DNA of 64,000 nt from [Muricauda] lutisoli (nom. illeg.) (GTDB lineage: Bacteria; Bacteroidota; Bacteroidia; Flavobacteriales; Flavobacteriaceae): positions 41,698 to 105,697 of the forward strand of contig NZ_JAFLND010000005.1 of assembly GCF_017313105.1 (NCBI RefSeq), read 5' to 3'. Below, one piece after another: positions 36,475 through 45,313 of this stretch (position 1 is its first letter; each line of letters starts with the position of its first letter). Made by a program: the position numbers and the translations under genes. The notes beneath the pieces were generated by a model, which saw only the letters and a program-made list of their open reading frames with translations, was not told where the DNA came from and made no database searches.

Positions 36475-37095
36475 TTAATTCGCTTTAATAGAGCTTTCAA
36501 AAGGGACTCTATTGATAATACTTCTTCCCAAAGTTACTTCATCTGCATATTCCAATTCATCACCCACCGAAATTCCCCTGGCAATGGTAGAAGTGGTGAC
36601 CTCTGTACCTTCCAGTTGTTTATAAATATAAAAATTCGTGGTGTCTCCTTCCATGGTGGAGCTCAGTGCCAAAATCAATTCCTTGATTGTCCCATCCTTA
36701 ACTTTTTTAATTAAGGGAGCAATATTCAAATCTTGCGGCCCTACTCCTTCCATTGGAGAAATTTTGCCCCCAAGCACATGGTAAAGTCCATTGTATTGTG
36801 ATGTGTTCTCAATGGCCATTACATCCCTAATATCCTCCACCACACAAACCATGGTCTCATCTCGTTTTGGATTGGCGCATATTTCGCACACTTCGGTATC
36901 TGAAATATTATGGCAATTTTTACAAAAATTGACCTCGCTCTTCAATTTTAGCAACGCATGTGCCAATAGTTCGGTCCTTTCTTCGGGCTGTTTTAACAAG
37001 TGGAGCACTAAACGCAATGCCGTTCTTTTACCGATTCCCGGCAATTGAGACATTTCGTAAACTGCGTTTTGCAATAGCTTAGATGAAAATTCCAT
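36475..37095 (-). CDS. recR: Recombination mediator RecR
   Basis: 206 residues. HhH segment [18 protein letters not shown]4 zinc finger ([16 protein letters not shown]) and Toprim core ([28 protein letters not shown]). With RecO/RecF it loads RecA at gaps. Its ATG is 76 bp from the divergent symporter gene, so the two share a short promoter region. Confidence 0.97.
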   Translation of the reverse strand: MEFSSKLLQNAVYEMSQLPGIGKRTALRLVLHLLKQPEERTELLAHALLKLKSEVNFCKNCHNISDTEVCEICANPKRDETMVCVVEDIRDVMAIENTSQYNGLYHVLGGKISPMEGVGPQDLNIAPLIKKVKDGTIKELILALSSTMEGDTTNFYIYKQLEGTEVTTSTIARGISVGDELEYADEVTLGRSIINRVPFESSIKAN

Positions 37096-37171
37096 AGCTT
37101 CGATTCTCCTACAAAATTACGATTTTAGAGTTACCAATTTACTTTCGTACTTTGCAAATCAAATTGCAAAT

Positions 37172-38659
37172 ATGTCGGCCACACAAATTCTGTTGCTTAT
37201 AGGTGCTTATTTCTTGGTGCTTATCCTCATTTCTTACTTTACCGGTAAAAACGACTCCAACGCCGATTTTTTTAAAGCAGGCAAGCAATCCCCTTGGTAC
37301 ATAGTGGCCTTTGGAATGGTGGGCGCCTCCTTATCTGGGGTAACTTTTATATCGGTCCCGGGATGGGTGGGCGATAGCCAATTGACCTATATGCAAGTTG
37401 TTTTGGGATATCTGTTCGGGTATTTTGTGGTGGCATTTGTGCTCTTGCCCTTATATTATAAGCTCAATTTAACTTCGATTTACGAGTACTTGCTAGATCG
37501 GTTTGGAAAAGTAAGTCACCAAACAGGCGCATTTTTCTTTTTTGTCTCCAGGGTCCTAGGTGCGGCGTTCAGGTTATACCTCGTAGCCATAGTACTGCAA
37601 CAGTTTGTGTTTGATGACCTAGGGGTCCGTTTTGAGTTCACTGTTATAATTTCCATTTTATTGATATGGCTCTATACCAACAAAGGTGGCATTAAAACCA
37701 TTGTTTGGACCGACACCTTGCAGACACTTTTTATGATCGTGGCCGTAGTACTTTCCATTGTGATGATCAATCAGGAACTAGGATGGAGCTTTGGAGAGTT
37801 TTTGGCTTCGGAAGAGCTAAAGAACTACAATGATTTTTTGGTGACCGATAGCTTTTTGGACAAAAGTTATTTCATAAAATCCTTTGTAGGCGGCATGTTC
37901 GTCACCATTTGTATGACTGGACTGGATCAGGACATGATGCAAAAGAACCTTACCTGCAAATCTTTGAAGGATGCCCAGAAGAACATGGTCTCCTTTAGTT
38001 TTGTATTGGTCGGTGTCACCTTCTTGTTCATGCTATTGGGCGCACTGCTCTTCATATTCGCTCAACGGGAAGGTATTGGCATCCCTTTAATGGACGGGTC
38101 ACCAAAAACCGACTTGCTCTTCCCCGAAATTGCACTTAACGGAAATTTAGGTCTGGCGCTCTCCATAACTTTTATGTTGGGATTGATCGCCGCTGCCTAC
38201 AGTAGCGCGGACAGCGCCCTTACTTCGTTGACGACTTCTTTCTGCGTGGATTTTTTGGATGTTGAAGAAAAAGAGGAAAAGGAACAAAAAAGAATTAGAA
38301 AACGCACCCACATCGCCATGAGTGTTGCTCTTGTGATCGTGATCATCGCGTTCAAGTACATTCTTAGCAGCAATGTAATTGATAGTTTGCTTACGGTTGC
38401 AGGATATACTTATGGACCATTGCTGGGCCTTTTTGCTTTTGGAATTTTCACCAAACACAAAATAAAGGACAAATATGTTTGGATTGTCGCACTGGCATCG
38501 GTATTTACCATAGTTTTTATTGCGAATGTACCTGTGGCCTATTTGGGCGGGTATCAAGTAGGATACGAATTGTTGCCGCTCAACGGATTATTGACATTTA
38601 TTGGCTTATGGTTGATCCGAACAAAAAAATCAGCTACATCAACTAATACTGCCCAGTAG
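37172..38659 (+). CDS. Sodium:solute symporter (SSS family)
   Basis: 495 residues with about 13 TM helices. The start [21 protein letters not shown] and [21 protein letters not shown] are SSS/SLC5 signatures, as is [21 protein letters not shown]. It imports an organic solute with Na+ at the inner membrane, as expected for a marine organism. Substrate unknown. Its last 17 bp overlap the convergent CoA-binding gene. Confidence 0.93.
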   Translation: MSATQILLLIGAYFLVLILISYFTGKNDSNADFFKAGKQSPWYIVAFGMVGASLSGVTFISVPGWVGDSQLTYMQVVLGYLFGYFVVAFVLLPLYYKLNLTSIYEYLLDRFGKVSHQTGAFFFFVSRVLGAAFRLYLVAIVLQQFVFDDLGVRFEFTVIISILLIWLYTNKGGIKTIVWTDTLQTLFMIVAVVLSIVMINQELGWSFGEFLASEELKNYNDFLVTDSFLDKSYFIKSFVGGMFVTICMTGLDQDMMQKNLTCKSLKDAQKNMVSFSFVLVGVTFLFMLLGALLFIFAQREGIGIPLMDGSPKTDLLFPEIALNGNLGLALSITFMLGLIAAAYSSADSALTSLTTSFCVDFLDVEEKEEKEQKRIRKRTHIAMSVALVIVIIAFKYILSSNVIDSLLTVAGYTYGPLLGLFAFGIFTKHKIKDKYVWIVALASVFTIVFIANVPVAYLGGYQVGYELLPLNGLLTFIGLWLIRTKKSATSTNTAQ

Positions 38660-39002
38660 CCAACAGCACCAAAGTACACGCAACCTCCACCTGAATCCCA
38701 GCATTTTCAAGGATTTCGTAGAATTCCGGATTTTCGGTTCCAGGGTTAAAAATGACACGTCTGGGCTTCAAATCCACAATCTGTTGATAATATTCTTTTT
38801 GATTTTTAGGGTTTAAATACAAAGTAACGGTATCAATATTTTGAAAATCAACTAAGTTGTCTTTAATTTGTATCCCTGATACAGTTCCCCCACGTATCCC
38901 AAATGCGGTTGTTTCAACATTGTTGTCAACCAACCTACGAATTGCTGTGTTACTGTATCTTCCCGGGTTTGTAGAAGCCCCTACGACAAGTGTTTTTAGC
39001 AT
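38643..39002 (-). CDS. CoA-binding domain protein (YccU-like)
   Basis: 119 residues of the small CoA_binding_2 family: [20 protein letters not shown] (Rossmann turn), [26 protein letters not shown] and [13 protein letters not shown]. Members bind CoA or a related nucleotide; the function is not established. Stop codon lies 17 bp inside the symporter's reading frame end. Confidence 0.9.
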   Translation of the reverse strand: MLKTLVVGASTNPGRYSNTAIRRLVDNNVETTAFGIRGGTVSGIQIKDNLVDFQNIDTVTLYLNPKNQKEYYQQIVDLKPRRVIFNPGTENPEFYEILENAGIQVEVACTLVLLATGQY

Positions 39003-39349
39003 TTGTTAATTTTTGTGTTAAACTTTTATATAGACTGTAACTTATCATATGTAAAGTCGTCTATTTTTCATAACTTATTGTCATTGGTAAGACTGTATTT
39101 TTATAGTTAATGGTTAGTGTTTAGTATAGCTTATCAATGTATAACCCCGGTATTCTTTACCGGGGTTTCTTCTTTTACAAAGTCATTATAATCGTCTCAC
39201 CGAGCCATAGCACCTTACAAAGGTGGGAAATCCATAGCTCTTTGTTGTTAAAGAATGTTAAAATGATTCTCTCCTGTAACATTAACCAAAGTAGGGCGTC
39301 TTAACAATATCATCAATCAATCAATCATCAATCAAAAAACGAACTACTC
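39003..39349. other. 347-bp intergenic region with an orphan terminator
   Basis: AT-rich region between the divergent CoA-binding and beta-barrel genes. A strong plus-strand terminator at 39143-39177 closes no known gene. Upstream of it (39010-39140) several short inverted segments occur but no ORF; downstream, a CACCTT-ACA-AAGGTG hairpin and the word CCATAG twice precede the barrel gene. A small RNA or leader transcript is possible. Confidence 0.5.
39143..39177 (+). terminator. Strong terminator with no matching gene
   Basis: AACCCCGGTA (39143-39152), loop TTCTT, TACCGGGGTT (39158-39167), then a T-rich run to 39177. A 10-bp perfect stem. The nearest plus-strand gene ends about 480 bp upstream, beyond a minus-strand gene. 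Confidence 0.85.
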
Positions 39350-41800
39350 ATGAGACATCTGAGCTTTCTATTTGCACTATTACTGTGCATGACCTCCCCA
39401 TTTACATCCTTAGCAAACGACCCAGATACGGCACTCGGCGTAATCAACGGAAAAGTTATTGACGACTCCTCAAGTCAACCAGTTGCTTATGCAGCTGTTG
39501 TCGTCAAGTCTGAAGACGGCTCCAAAACCATAACTGGCAGTATTACCACAGAAGACGGAAACTTCGAAATCAAAAAACTGCCCGATGGCACCTTTATTTT
39601 CGAGGTCCAATTTATCGGATATAAAACCTATTCACAGAAATTGGTCATATCCAAAGGTAAACGTAACCTAAATCTGGGCACGGTAATCTTGAAGGAAGAA
39701 ACCAAAGAACTAGAAGGTGTAGAAGTAGTAGCCGAACGCACAACTATAGAACAGCGTGTGGACCGTAAGGTGATCAATGTAGGGAAAGACTTGACCACCG
39801 CTGGTGCTTCGGCCTCAGACATCATGAACAATATCCCTTCCGTAAATGTAGATGCCCAGACTGGCGATATTACCCTTCGTGGAAACTCCAATGTGCGTGT
39901 AATGGTGGATGGCAAACTGTCCAACGTTCCCGTAGCGCAATTGTTGAAGCAGATACCCTCCACGGCGATCAAATCCATAGAATTGATCACCAATCCTTCT
40001 GCCAAGTACAATCCCGAAGGAATGAGCGGCATCATTAATATTGTGCTGCACAAAAATGCAAATATTGGGTTCAATGGAAACGTGAACATGGGACTAACCA
40101 AAGGTATAGAGGCCAAATTCAACAGTTCCATAGATATGAACTACCGTAACGGAAAATTCAATTTTTATGGAAACTACGGCAATAATATCGGCAAATGGGT
40201 GAACGATGGAAGCATTCTGAGAATTGATGAGAATTCCCGTCAAAAGTTTGACTTTTTCAACAACAATAAATCACATCTCTATAAATTGGGGGTCGATTTC
40301 TACCTGAATGACAAAAACACCCTGTCCTTTTTCACCAATCAAAATATATTCGATGGCGTAGGGGATGGAAAAACACAGGTTTCTTACTTTAATAATCCAT
40401 CCAGAAATGTGACACAATTGTTTTTTGATGATTCCAATAACCGCAGCGAACAATATAATTTTGATTATAAATTGGATTTCAACAAAGAAGGGCACAACAT
40501 TGAATTGGAAGTGGACCACAACCAGTTCGAAAGTGAACAAGATGCCGATTTTAGCTCTACAGGTGCATCCACTTATCCAGATTATATGGATTTTGTGGAT
40601 ACGGAACGTACCCAGACCACGGCCAATTTGGATTACGTAAATCCATTGGACAGCATCTCCAAGTTGGAACTGGGACTACAATCCAGAAACTTTGAAACGA
40701 AAGTGGATTATTCCTCAACAGGACAGTCCTTTAACTCCAACGGAAACTTGGTCCCTACGCCATCTACCAAATTTGTGTACGACATGGACATTTATTCGGC
40801 CTATGCCACTTTTGGACAGACTTATGAAAGATGGTCCTACCAGATGGGCGTGCGCATCGAGGACGTGCAAGTAAAAGCGGACACCAATGCCGTACGCGCC
40901 TTTACCGATAAGTATACCGAAATATATCCATCCGCTTTTGTTACCTACAAACCAAACGATAAGGACCAACTGCAATTAAGTTATAGCAGACGTGTGGACC
41001 GACCTGGCTTGCAGCAAGTAAACCCGATCAGAGAGTTTGCCACACCACTGATTTCCGCTTTCGGTAATCCAAATTTGGTGCCTCAGTTTACAAGTTCTTA
41101 TGAAGCAAACTATACCAAGAGAATCAAAAATGGAAGTATTACAGGTGGTGTATTTTACAGAAGCATTTCGGATGAAATCAACAGGGCCATTTATGTAGAC
41201 CGATTGGATCTGAACAAAACCATTCTCACCTTCGACAATTTCGACAAAACTTCGGCCTACGGAGTTGAGCTGTCCACCAATTACCGACCAGCAAAATGGT
41301 GGAACATCAATGGTAGTTTTGATCTATTCTCCCAAACGCAGAGAGGTCTTACGGAGACATTGAACACCACTGACCCCAACCCCAGTGAGGACGATATTGT
41401 GGAACAGAGGGTAAAGGTTGAGAACACCGCTTGGAACCTGAGAATGAACAACAGCTTTACGGTAAACAAAAAATTGACGCTTCAAGCTTTTGGTTTTTAC
41501 CGTGGACGAAACAAAAGCATCCAGTTTGATGCCAAGCCCATGTACTTTGTGAATTTGGGGGCACGTTACAGCTTTGCAGAGGGTAAAGGTACCTTGAGTT
41601 TTAACTATAACGACATTTTCAATACCATGCGATTTGCCTTTGAAGGAGATTATCCCTTCGCACAGGAAGGTGCCTTTAACTGGGAAAGCAATAACGTATA
41701 TGTTGGGATGTCCTACCGATTTGGAAGTGGTAAAAATCGCGCCAAGCAACGTAAAAGAAGAGACAACAACACCAAGCAAGGTGGTGGCGGAATCTTATAA
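39350..41800 (+). CDS. TonB-dependent-receptor-like outer-membrane beta-barrel protein
   Basis: 816 residues. Signal peptide MRHLSFLFALLLCMTSPFTSLA, a CarboxypepD_reg-like domain (GVINGKVIDDSSSQPVAYAAV, given in part), a plug (VNVDAQTGDITLRGNSNVRVMVDGK, in part; SIELITNPSAKYNPEGMSGIINIVL), and an OMP_b-brl_3-type barrel to the C-terminus, ending in a basic tail (AKQRKRRDNNTKQGGGGIL). Such proteins import or bind something at the outer membrane. No SusD partner follows, so glycan uptake is not implied. The ATG is preceded by a four-fold ATCA/ATCAATC word. Confidence 0.92.
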   Translation: MRHLSFLFALLLCMTSPFTSLANDPDTALGVINGKVIDDSSSQPVAYAAVVVKSEDGSKTITGSITTEDGNFEIKKLPDGTFIFEVQFIGYKTYSQKLVISKGKRNLNLGTVILKEETKELEGVEVVAERTTIEQRVDRKVINVGKDLTTAGASASDIMNNIPSVNVDAQTGDITLRGNSNVRVMVDGKLSNVPVAQLLKQIPSTAIKSIELITNPSAKYNPEGMSGIINIVLHKNANIGFNGNVNMGLTKGIEAKFNSSIDMNYRNGKFNFYGNYGNNIGKWVNDGSILRIDENSRQKFDFFNNNKSHLYKLGVDFYLNDKNTLSFFTNQNIFDGVGDGKTQVSYFNNPSRNVTQLFFDDSNNRSEQYNFDYKLDFNKEGHNIELEVDHNQFESEQDADFSSTGASTYPDYMDFVDTERTQTTANLDYVNPLDSISKLELGLQSRNFETKVDYSSTGQSFNSNGNLVPTPSTKFVYDMDIYSAYATFGQTYERWSYQMGVRIEDVQVKADTNAVRAFTDKYTEIYPSAFVTYKPNDKDQLQLSYSRRVDRPGLQQVNPIREFATPLISAFGNPNLVPQFTSSYEANYTKRIKNGSITGGVFYRSISDEINRAIYVDRLDLNKTILTFDNFDKTSAYGVELSTNYRPAKWWNINGSFDLFSQTQRGLTETLNTTDPNPSEDDIVEQRVKVENTAWNLRMNNSFTVNKKLTLQAFGFYRGRNKSIQFDAKPMYFVNLGARYSFAEGKGTLSFNYNDIFNTMRFAFEGDYPFAQEGAFNWESNNVYVGMSYRFGSGKNRAKQRKRRDNNTKQGGGGIL

Positions 41801-41857
41801 AACATATTGATGCTTCATATTCGAGTGTTGGTTGGTTATCTTGTGGGAGCATCAATG

Positions 41858-41889
41858 AAAAACCCCGATCCTTAAGGATCGGGGTTTTG
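41858..41889. terminator. Bidirectional terminator
   Basis: AAAACCCCGATCC (41859-41871), loop TTAA, GGATCGGGGTTTT (41876-41888); between the convergent barrel and fabH genes. Confidence 0.9.
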
Positions 41890-41911
41890 TTTATTATTTT
41901 TTTGGGATGGA

Positions 41912-42919
41912 TTACCAGCGAATAATTACACTCCCCCAAGTAAAACCGCTACCAAAGGCAGCAAGCACCACCAAATCACCTTCTTTGATCTTTCCTTCTT
42001 CCCATGCCTCGGTCAAGGCAATAGGGATGGATGCGGCCGTTGTGTTTCCGTATTTCATGATATTGTTGAACACCTGATCATCCCTTAATCCAAATTTCTT
42101 TTGGATGAATTGTGAAATTCTTAAGTTGGCCTGATGCGGAATCAACATATCAATATCTTGAGGCCCTAGATTGTTCTTCTGCAAACCCTCCATGATCACC
42201 TCACTGAATCGAACCACCGCATTTTTAAATACAAACTGTCCGTTCATATAAGGGAAATACGATGTATCCTCAGGATCGTTATCATCAATAATATCGGTCA
42301 CCCAACGTTTTCCCATTCCGGGAGCGATCAACGAAAGTTCTTCCGCATGTTGCCCTTCAGAATGCAAATGGGTCGATAAAATTCCTTTGGATGTGTCTTC
42401 TTCACGGGTCAATACCGCAGCTCCGGCACCATCGCCAAAAATAACGGAAACTCCCCTACCCCTTGTGGTCATATCCAAACCATGCGAATGCAATTCGGAA
42501 CCAATTACAAGTACATTCTTGTACATACCACTTTTAATGTACTGATCGGCAACGGAGATTCCGTACACAAATCCAGAACATTGATTTCTTACATCCAGGG
42601 CTCCCACGGTTTTTAAACCTAAATCGCGTTGTACCAAAACGCCAGGTCCAGGAAAATAATAATCGGGACTCAGTGTGGCAAAAACAATAAAATCAATCTC
42701 ATCCTTATCTATGCCAGCACGCTCTATTGCCTTTTCCGCAGCCTTCACCCCCATGGATGTGGTCGTATCAGTGCCTTTTACAACATGCCGCCTTTCCTTA
42801 ATTCCGGTACGTTCTTGTATCCATTCGTCATTAGTGTCCATCACTTTGGACAAATCGTCGTTAGTGACCACATTTTCAGGGACATAAAATCCCAATCCTG
42901 ATATTCTTGAGTTATACAT
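41912..42919 (-). CDS. fabH: 3-oxoacyl-ACP synthase III (FabH)
   Basis: 335 residues. KASIII with the catalytic triad visible: Cys in VRNQCSGF, His in IPHQANLR, Asn in KYGNTTAAS; also the N-terminal DEWIQERTGIKERR. It condenses acetyl- or branched acyl-CoA with malonyl-ACP to start fatty-acid chains. It is a stand-alone gene, so it may be a second FabH used for a special lipid or starter; the usual plsX-fabH-accB cluster is absent. Confidence 0.92.
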   Translation of the reverse strand: MYNSRISGLGFYVPENVVTNDDLSKVMDTNDEWIQERTGIKERRHVVKGTDTTTSMGVKAAEKAIERAGIDKDEIDFIVFATLSPDYYFPGPGVLVQRDLGLKTVGALDVRNQCSGFVYGISVADQYIKSGMYKNVLVIGSELHSHGLDMTTRGRGVSVIFGDGAGAAVLTREEDTSKGILSTHLHSEGQHAEELSLIAPGMGKRWVTDIIDDNDPEDTSYFPYMNGQFVFKNAVVRFSEVIMEGLQKNNLGPQDIDMLIPHQANLRISQFIQKKFGLRDDQVFNNIMKYGNTTAASIPIALTEAWEEGKIKEGDLVVLAAFGSGFTWGSVIIRW

Positions 42920-43015
42920 TATAGAGTACTTAAATATTGAATCTTCAAAAAAAGATAGGCTAATTAACGGAAAATAAAAAAATATATCACAAGAACTGGA
43001 TATATATTAAGGAAA

Positions 43016-44326
43016 TTAGTACAGGTACTTTTCAAAATGATTCACCTCGACCTTGGCTCTTAGGTCGTGCAATAGGTTATAAAGTCCAAAAAATGTGCGA
43101 TTTATGTACAAAAAGTGCTTTGACCCGCGATTTCCGTTCATTTTTCGGATTTGCTCATCTTTGGAATAGCGTTCACTGAGGTTGGCGATTTTCGACCAGA
43201 AACCCTCATCACCAAAATCGAAGGCCTCTTTGTGAAAAGGTGATGTGAAAATCGTAAGCATTTCTTTGAACAGGGCTTTGAAAAACCGCAATTCCTCTTC
43301 GGAATCCGTTGGTGTCAAAATCTCCAGTTCGTACAGTTTTTCCATGAAGATTTTATCGTTATTGATATTCTCTTCTTTGGCCAGTTCAAAATAGGGCACA
43401 TAAAAATCCTCCGGTATTTGCTTGATACAACCAAAATCAATCGCAATCAGTTTACCATCTGAACTAACCAGGAAGTTACCTGGGTGAGGATCTGCATGTA
43501 CCCGTCTTAGCTTATGGATCTGGAACATATAAAAATCCCAAAGTGCCTGACCCAATGTATTGCCCACTTCGGCATCGAAATCGGTTCGGGTAAATTCTCC
43601 CAGGTGGGTCCCCTCCATCCAATCCATGGTCAAAATACGCTCGCTCGATAGTTCGCGGTAATATTTTGGAAACTGCATGTTCGGAATTACGGAACATTCG
43701 GTAGTTATTTCGTGACTTTGCTCCAGTTCCAAAATATAGTTGGTCTCTTCAACCAGTTTGTGCTCGACTTCCTTAAAGTATTTTTCGGAATCTTTGCCTT
43801 TTAGGTTGAACATTTTAATGGCCACGGGCTTCACTAGGGCCAAATCACTACTAATACTTTCGGCCACGCCCGGATACTGTATTTTGACCGCCAATTTTTT
43901 ACCATCTTTTTCGGCCCGGTGTACCTGTCCAATGCTGGCTGCGTTCACAGAATCCTTTTCGAATTCATCAAAAATATCCTCTGGATACTTGTCCAAATAT
44001 TTTTTAAAGGTCTTGCGCACCAGAGGTGCGGACAAAGGAGGTACCGAAAATTGGGAAAGGGAGAACTTTTCCACGTAGGCCCGCGGCAACAGGTTTTTCT
44101 CCATACTGAGCATCTGTGCCACTTTTAGTGCACTTCCTTTCAAACTTTTTAGCCCATCATAAATATCCTCTGCATTATCTTGGTCCAAAGTGTCTTTGGA
44201 AGTTTCGGGGTCCACTAGTTTTTTACCGTAATATTTTACGTAGTTCCCTCCTATTTTAACCCCAGTTTTTACAAGCTTTCCTGCTCGCTCTAATTTTCCG
44301 GTGGGGATGGTATCCAAACTTTTCAT
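43016..44326 (-). CDS. AarF/UbiB/ABC1-family atypical kinase
   Basis: 436 residues. ABC1 domain: Ala-rich NAASIGQVHRAEKDGKKLAVKIQYPG, catalytic HADPHPGNFLV and metal site IDFGCIKQI. The family's N-terminal KxGQ motif appears as KVAQ (SALKVAQMLSMEK), a Gly-to-Ala change. UbiB-type proteins act as ATPases or kinases in isoprenoid-quinone biology. It follows the TetR gene by 5 bp. C-terminal region is soluble, without the UbiB membrane pair. Confidence 0.9.
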   Translation of the reverse strand: MKSLDTIPTGKLERAGKLVKTGVKIGGNYVKYYGKKLVDPETSKDTLDQDNAEDIYDGLKSLKGSALKVAQMLSMEKNLLPRAYVEKFSLSQFSVPPLSAPLVRKTFKKYLDKYPEDIFDEFEKDSVNAASIGQVHRAEKDGKKLAVKIQYPGVAESISSDLALVKPVAIKMFNLKGKDSEKYFKEVEHKLVEETNYILELEQSHEITTECSVIPNMQFPKYYRELSSERILTMDWMEGTHLGEFTRTDFDAEVGNTLGQALWDFYMFQIHKLRRVHADPHPGNFLVSSDGKLIAIDFGCIKQIPEDFYVPYFELAKEENINNDKIFMEKLYELEILTPTDSEEELRFFKALFKEMLTIFTSPFHKEAFDFGDEGFWSKIANLSERYSKDEQIRKMNGNRGSKHFLYINRTFFGLYNLLHDLRAKVEVNHFEKYLY

Positions 44327-44331
44327 TGGCC

Positions 44332-44988
44332 TTATGCGAATTTCTCTTTATAAAGGAATTTTCCGAAGTCCACAATTTTTTCCAAGGGTGTACTTTCAAA
44401 AATTTGAAAAATAGTCGTTACGGATTTTTCAATGGCAATGTCGGTTTTTTCGAAACCTGGGGAGCCATCTTCCATCCAAAACTTTAGGATGAACAAAAAC
44501 TGTAACCATGCACCTTCAGAGAACAATGGGGCATTGTATTTAAAGATTTTCAGGTTCTTTTCATCATTTCGTTCTTCAATCAAAGTAGAGGCAAAATCCT
44601 TGAATCTTTTCCGTAATCCTTTCAACTGGGCCAAACCTTCCAAGGAATACTTGTGCTCTTTCATGATGAACAGCACATAGCTCCTGTTCAGTGTCAGATT
44701 TTCAAAAAAGGTGAAGAAAAACGTAAGCATTTTTTCTTCGTTGGTCATGGAGTCATATTGCTTGTTCTTTTGCATTACCCCGTAAGTGTTGTCGAAGAAT
44801 TTGTTCCAAATGGATTGCTGTAGCGATTCAAACGAACCAAAGAACCCATAAAATTCGTCTTCCTTTATTTTATGTTCCTTACAGAATTTGAATACCGAGC
44901 TTGGCACCTTTTCATTTTCCAATACAGATTCCATAAAAAGGCTTACGATTTTATCCTCGGTGATTTTGGATTTAGTGGTATTTGCCAT
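44332..44988 (-). CDS. TetR-family regulator
   Basis: 218 residues. N-terminal helix-turn-helix region (KITEDKIVSLFMESV, KFCKEHKIKEDEFYGFFGSFESLQQSIW) of TetR shape with a helical ligand domain behind. It precedes the AarF-family gene by 5 bp, so the pair is one operon. Two palindromes and a 15-bp hairpin lie just upstream (45016-45087) and are the natural autoregulatory sites. Ligand unknown; a link to membrane lipids is possible given the AarF partner. Confidence 0.82.
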   Translation of the reverse strand: MANTTKSKITEDKIVSLFMESVLENEKVPSSVFKFCKEHKIKEDEFYGFFGSFESLQQSIWNKFFDNTYGVMQKNKQYDSMTNEEKMLTFFFTFFENLTLNRSYVLFIMKEHKYSLEGLAQLKGLRKRFKDFASTLIEERNDEKNLKIFKYNAPLFSEGAWLQFLFILKFWMEDGSPGFEKTDIAIEKSVTTIFQIFESTPLEKIVDFGKFLYKEKFA

Positions 44989-45313
44989 TTTGGTATTTTT
45001 TTGAAGAGTTAAGAAGGTTAGGATTGCGCAATCCAGCTTTTAAAGAAAATGCACTTTCGAGCGAAAGTGCATTTTCACAACCTAACCAATAAATAAACAA
45101 ACTTGTTATAGTAGTACTATCTCATAGCAATCTTTATCCTATAACACTGTAAATATAGTTATTCTGTTTAATCTTTTTCTAAAATAAATAAACAAAATTA
45201 TGTTAAAATTGATGTCCTTCTCTCAAACTGTCTTTCAAATGTCAGTTTGTCATATTTGACACTATGGTATTTTTTTTGACCAATCAGCAATAAAAAGATT
45301 AAAAAACAAAACG
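44989..45313. promoter_or_regulatory. tetR/htpG divergent control region with nested palindromes
   Basis: 325 bp. GGATTGCGCAATCC is a perfect 14-bp palindrome (45021-45034). A 15-bp perfect inverted repeat, GAAAATGCACTTTCG (45045-45059) with its complement at 45062-45076, follows. Outer arms GGTTAGG (45016-45022) and CCTAACC (45081-45087) enclose both. The rest, towards htpG, contains the TGTCA boxes listed separately. Confidence 0.75.
45240..45261 (+). promoter_or_regulatory. TGTCA-box cluster ahead of htpG
   Basis: TGTCA at 45240-45244 and 45248-45252, then TGACA at 45257-45261; the last two form TGTCA-TATT-TGACA, an inverted repeat. It overlaps a near -7 element (CATATTTG). Position about 50 bp upstream of htpG suggests a heat-shock or stress operator; the cognate factor is not known to me. 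Confidence 0.5.

Noticed and set aside
39302..39345. ATCA-rich short tandem repeat as a phase-variable tract
   Set aside because: Only a few imperfect ATCAATC copies ahead of the start; more likely a leader sequence.
41912..42919. FabH as part of a polyketide or aryl-polyene cluster
   Set aside because: No ACP, ketosynthase or dehydratase genes lie next to it.
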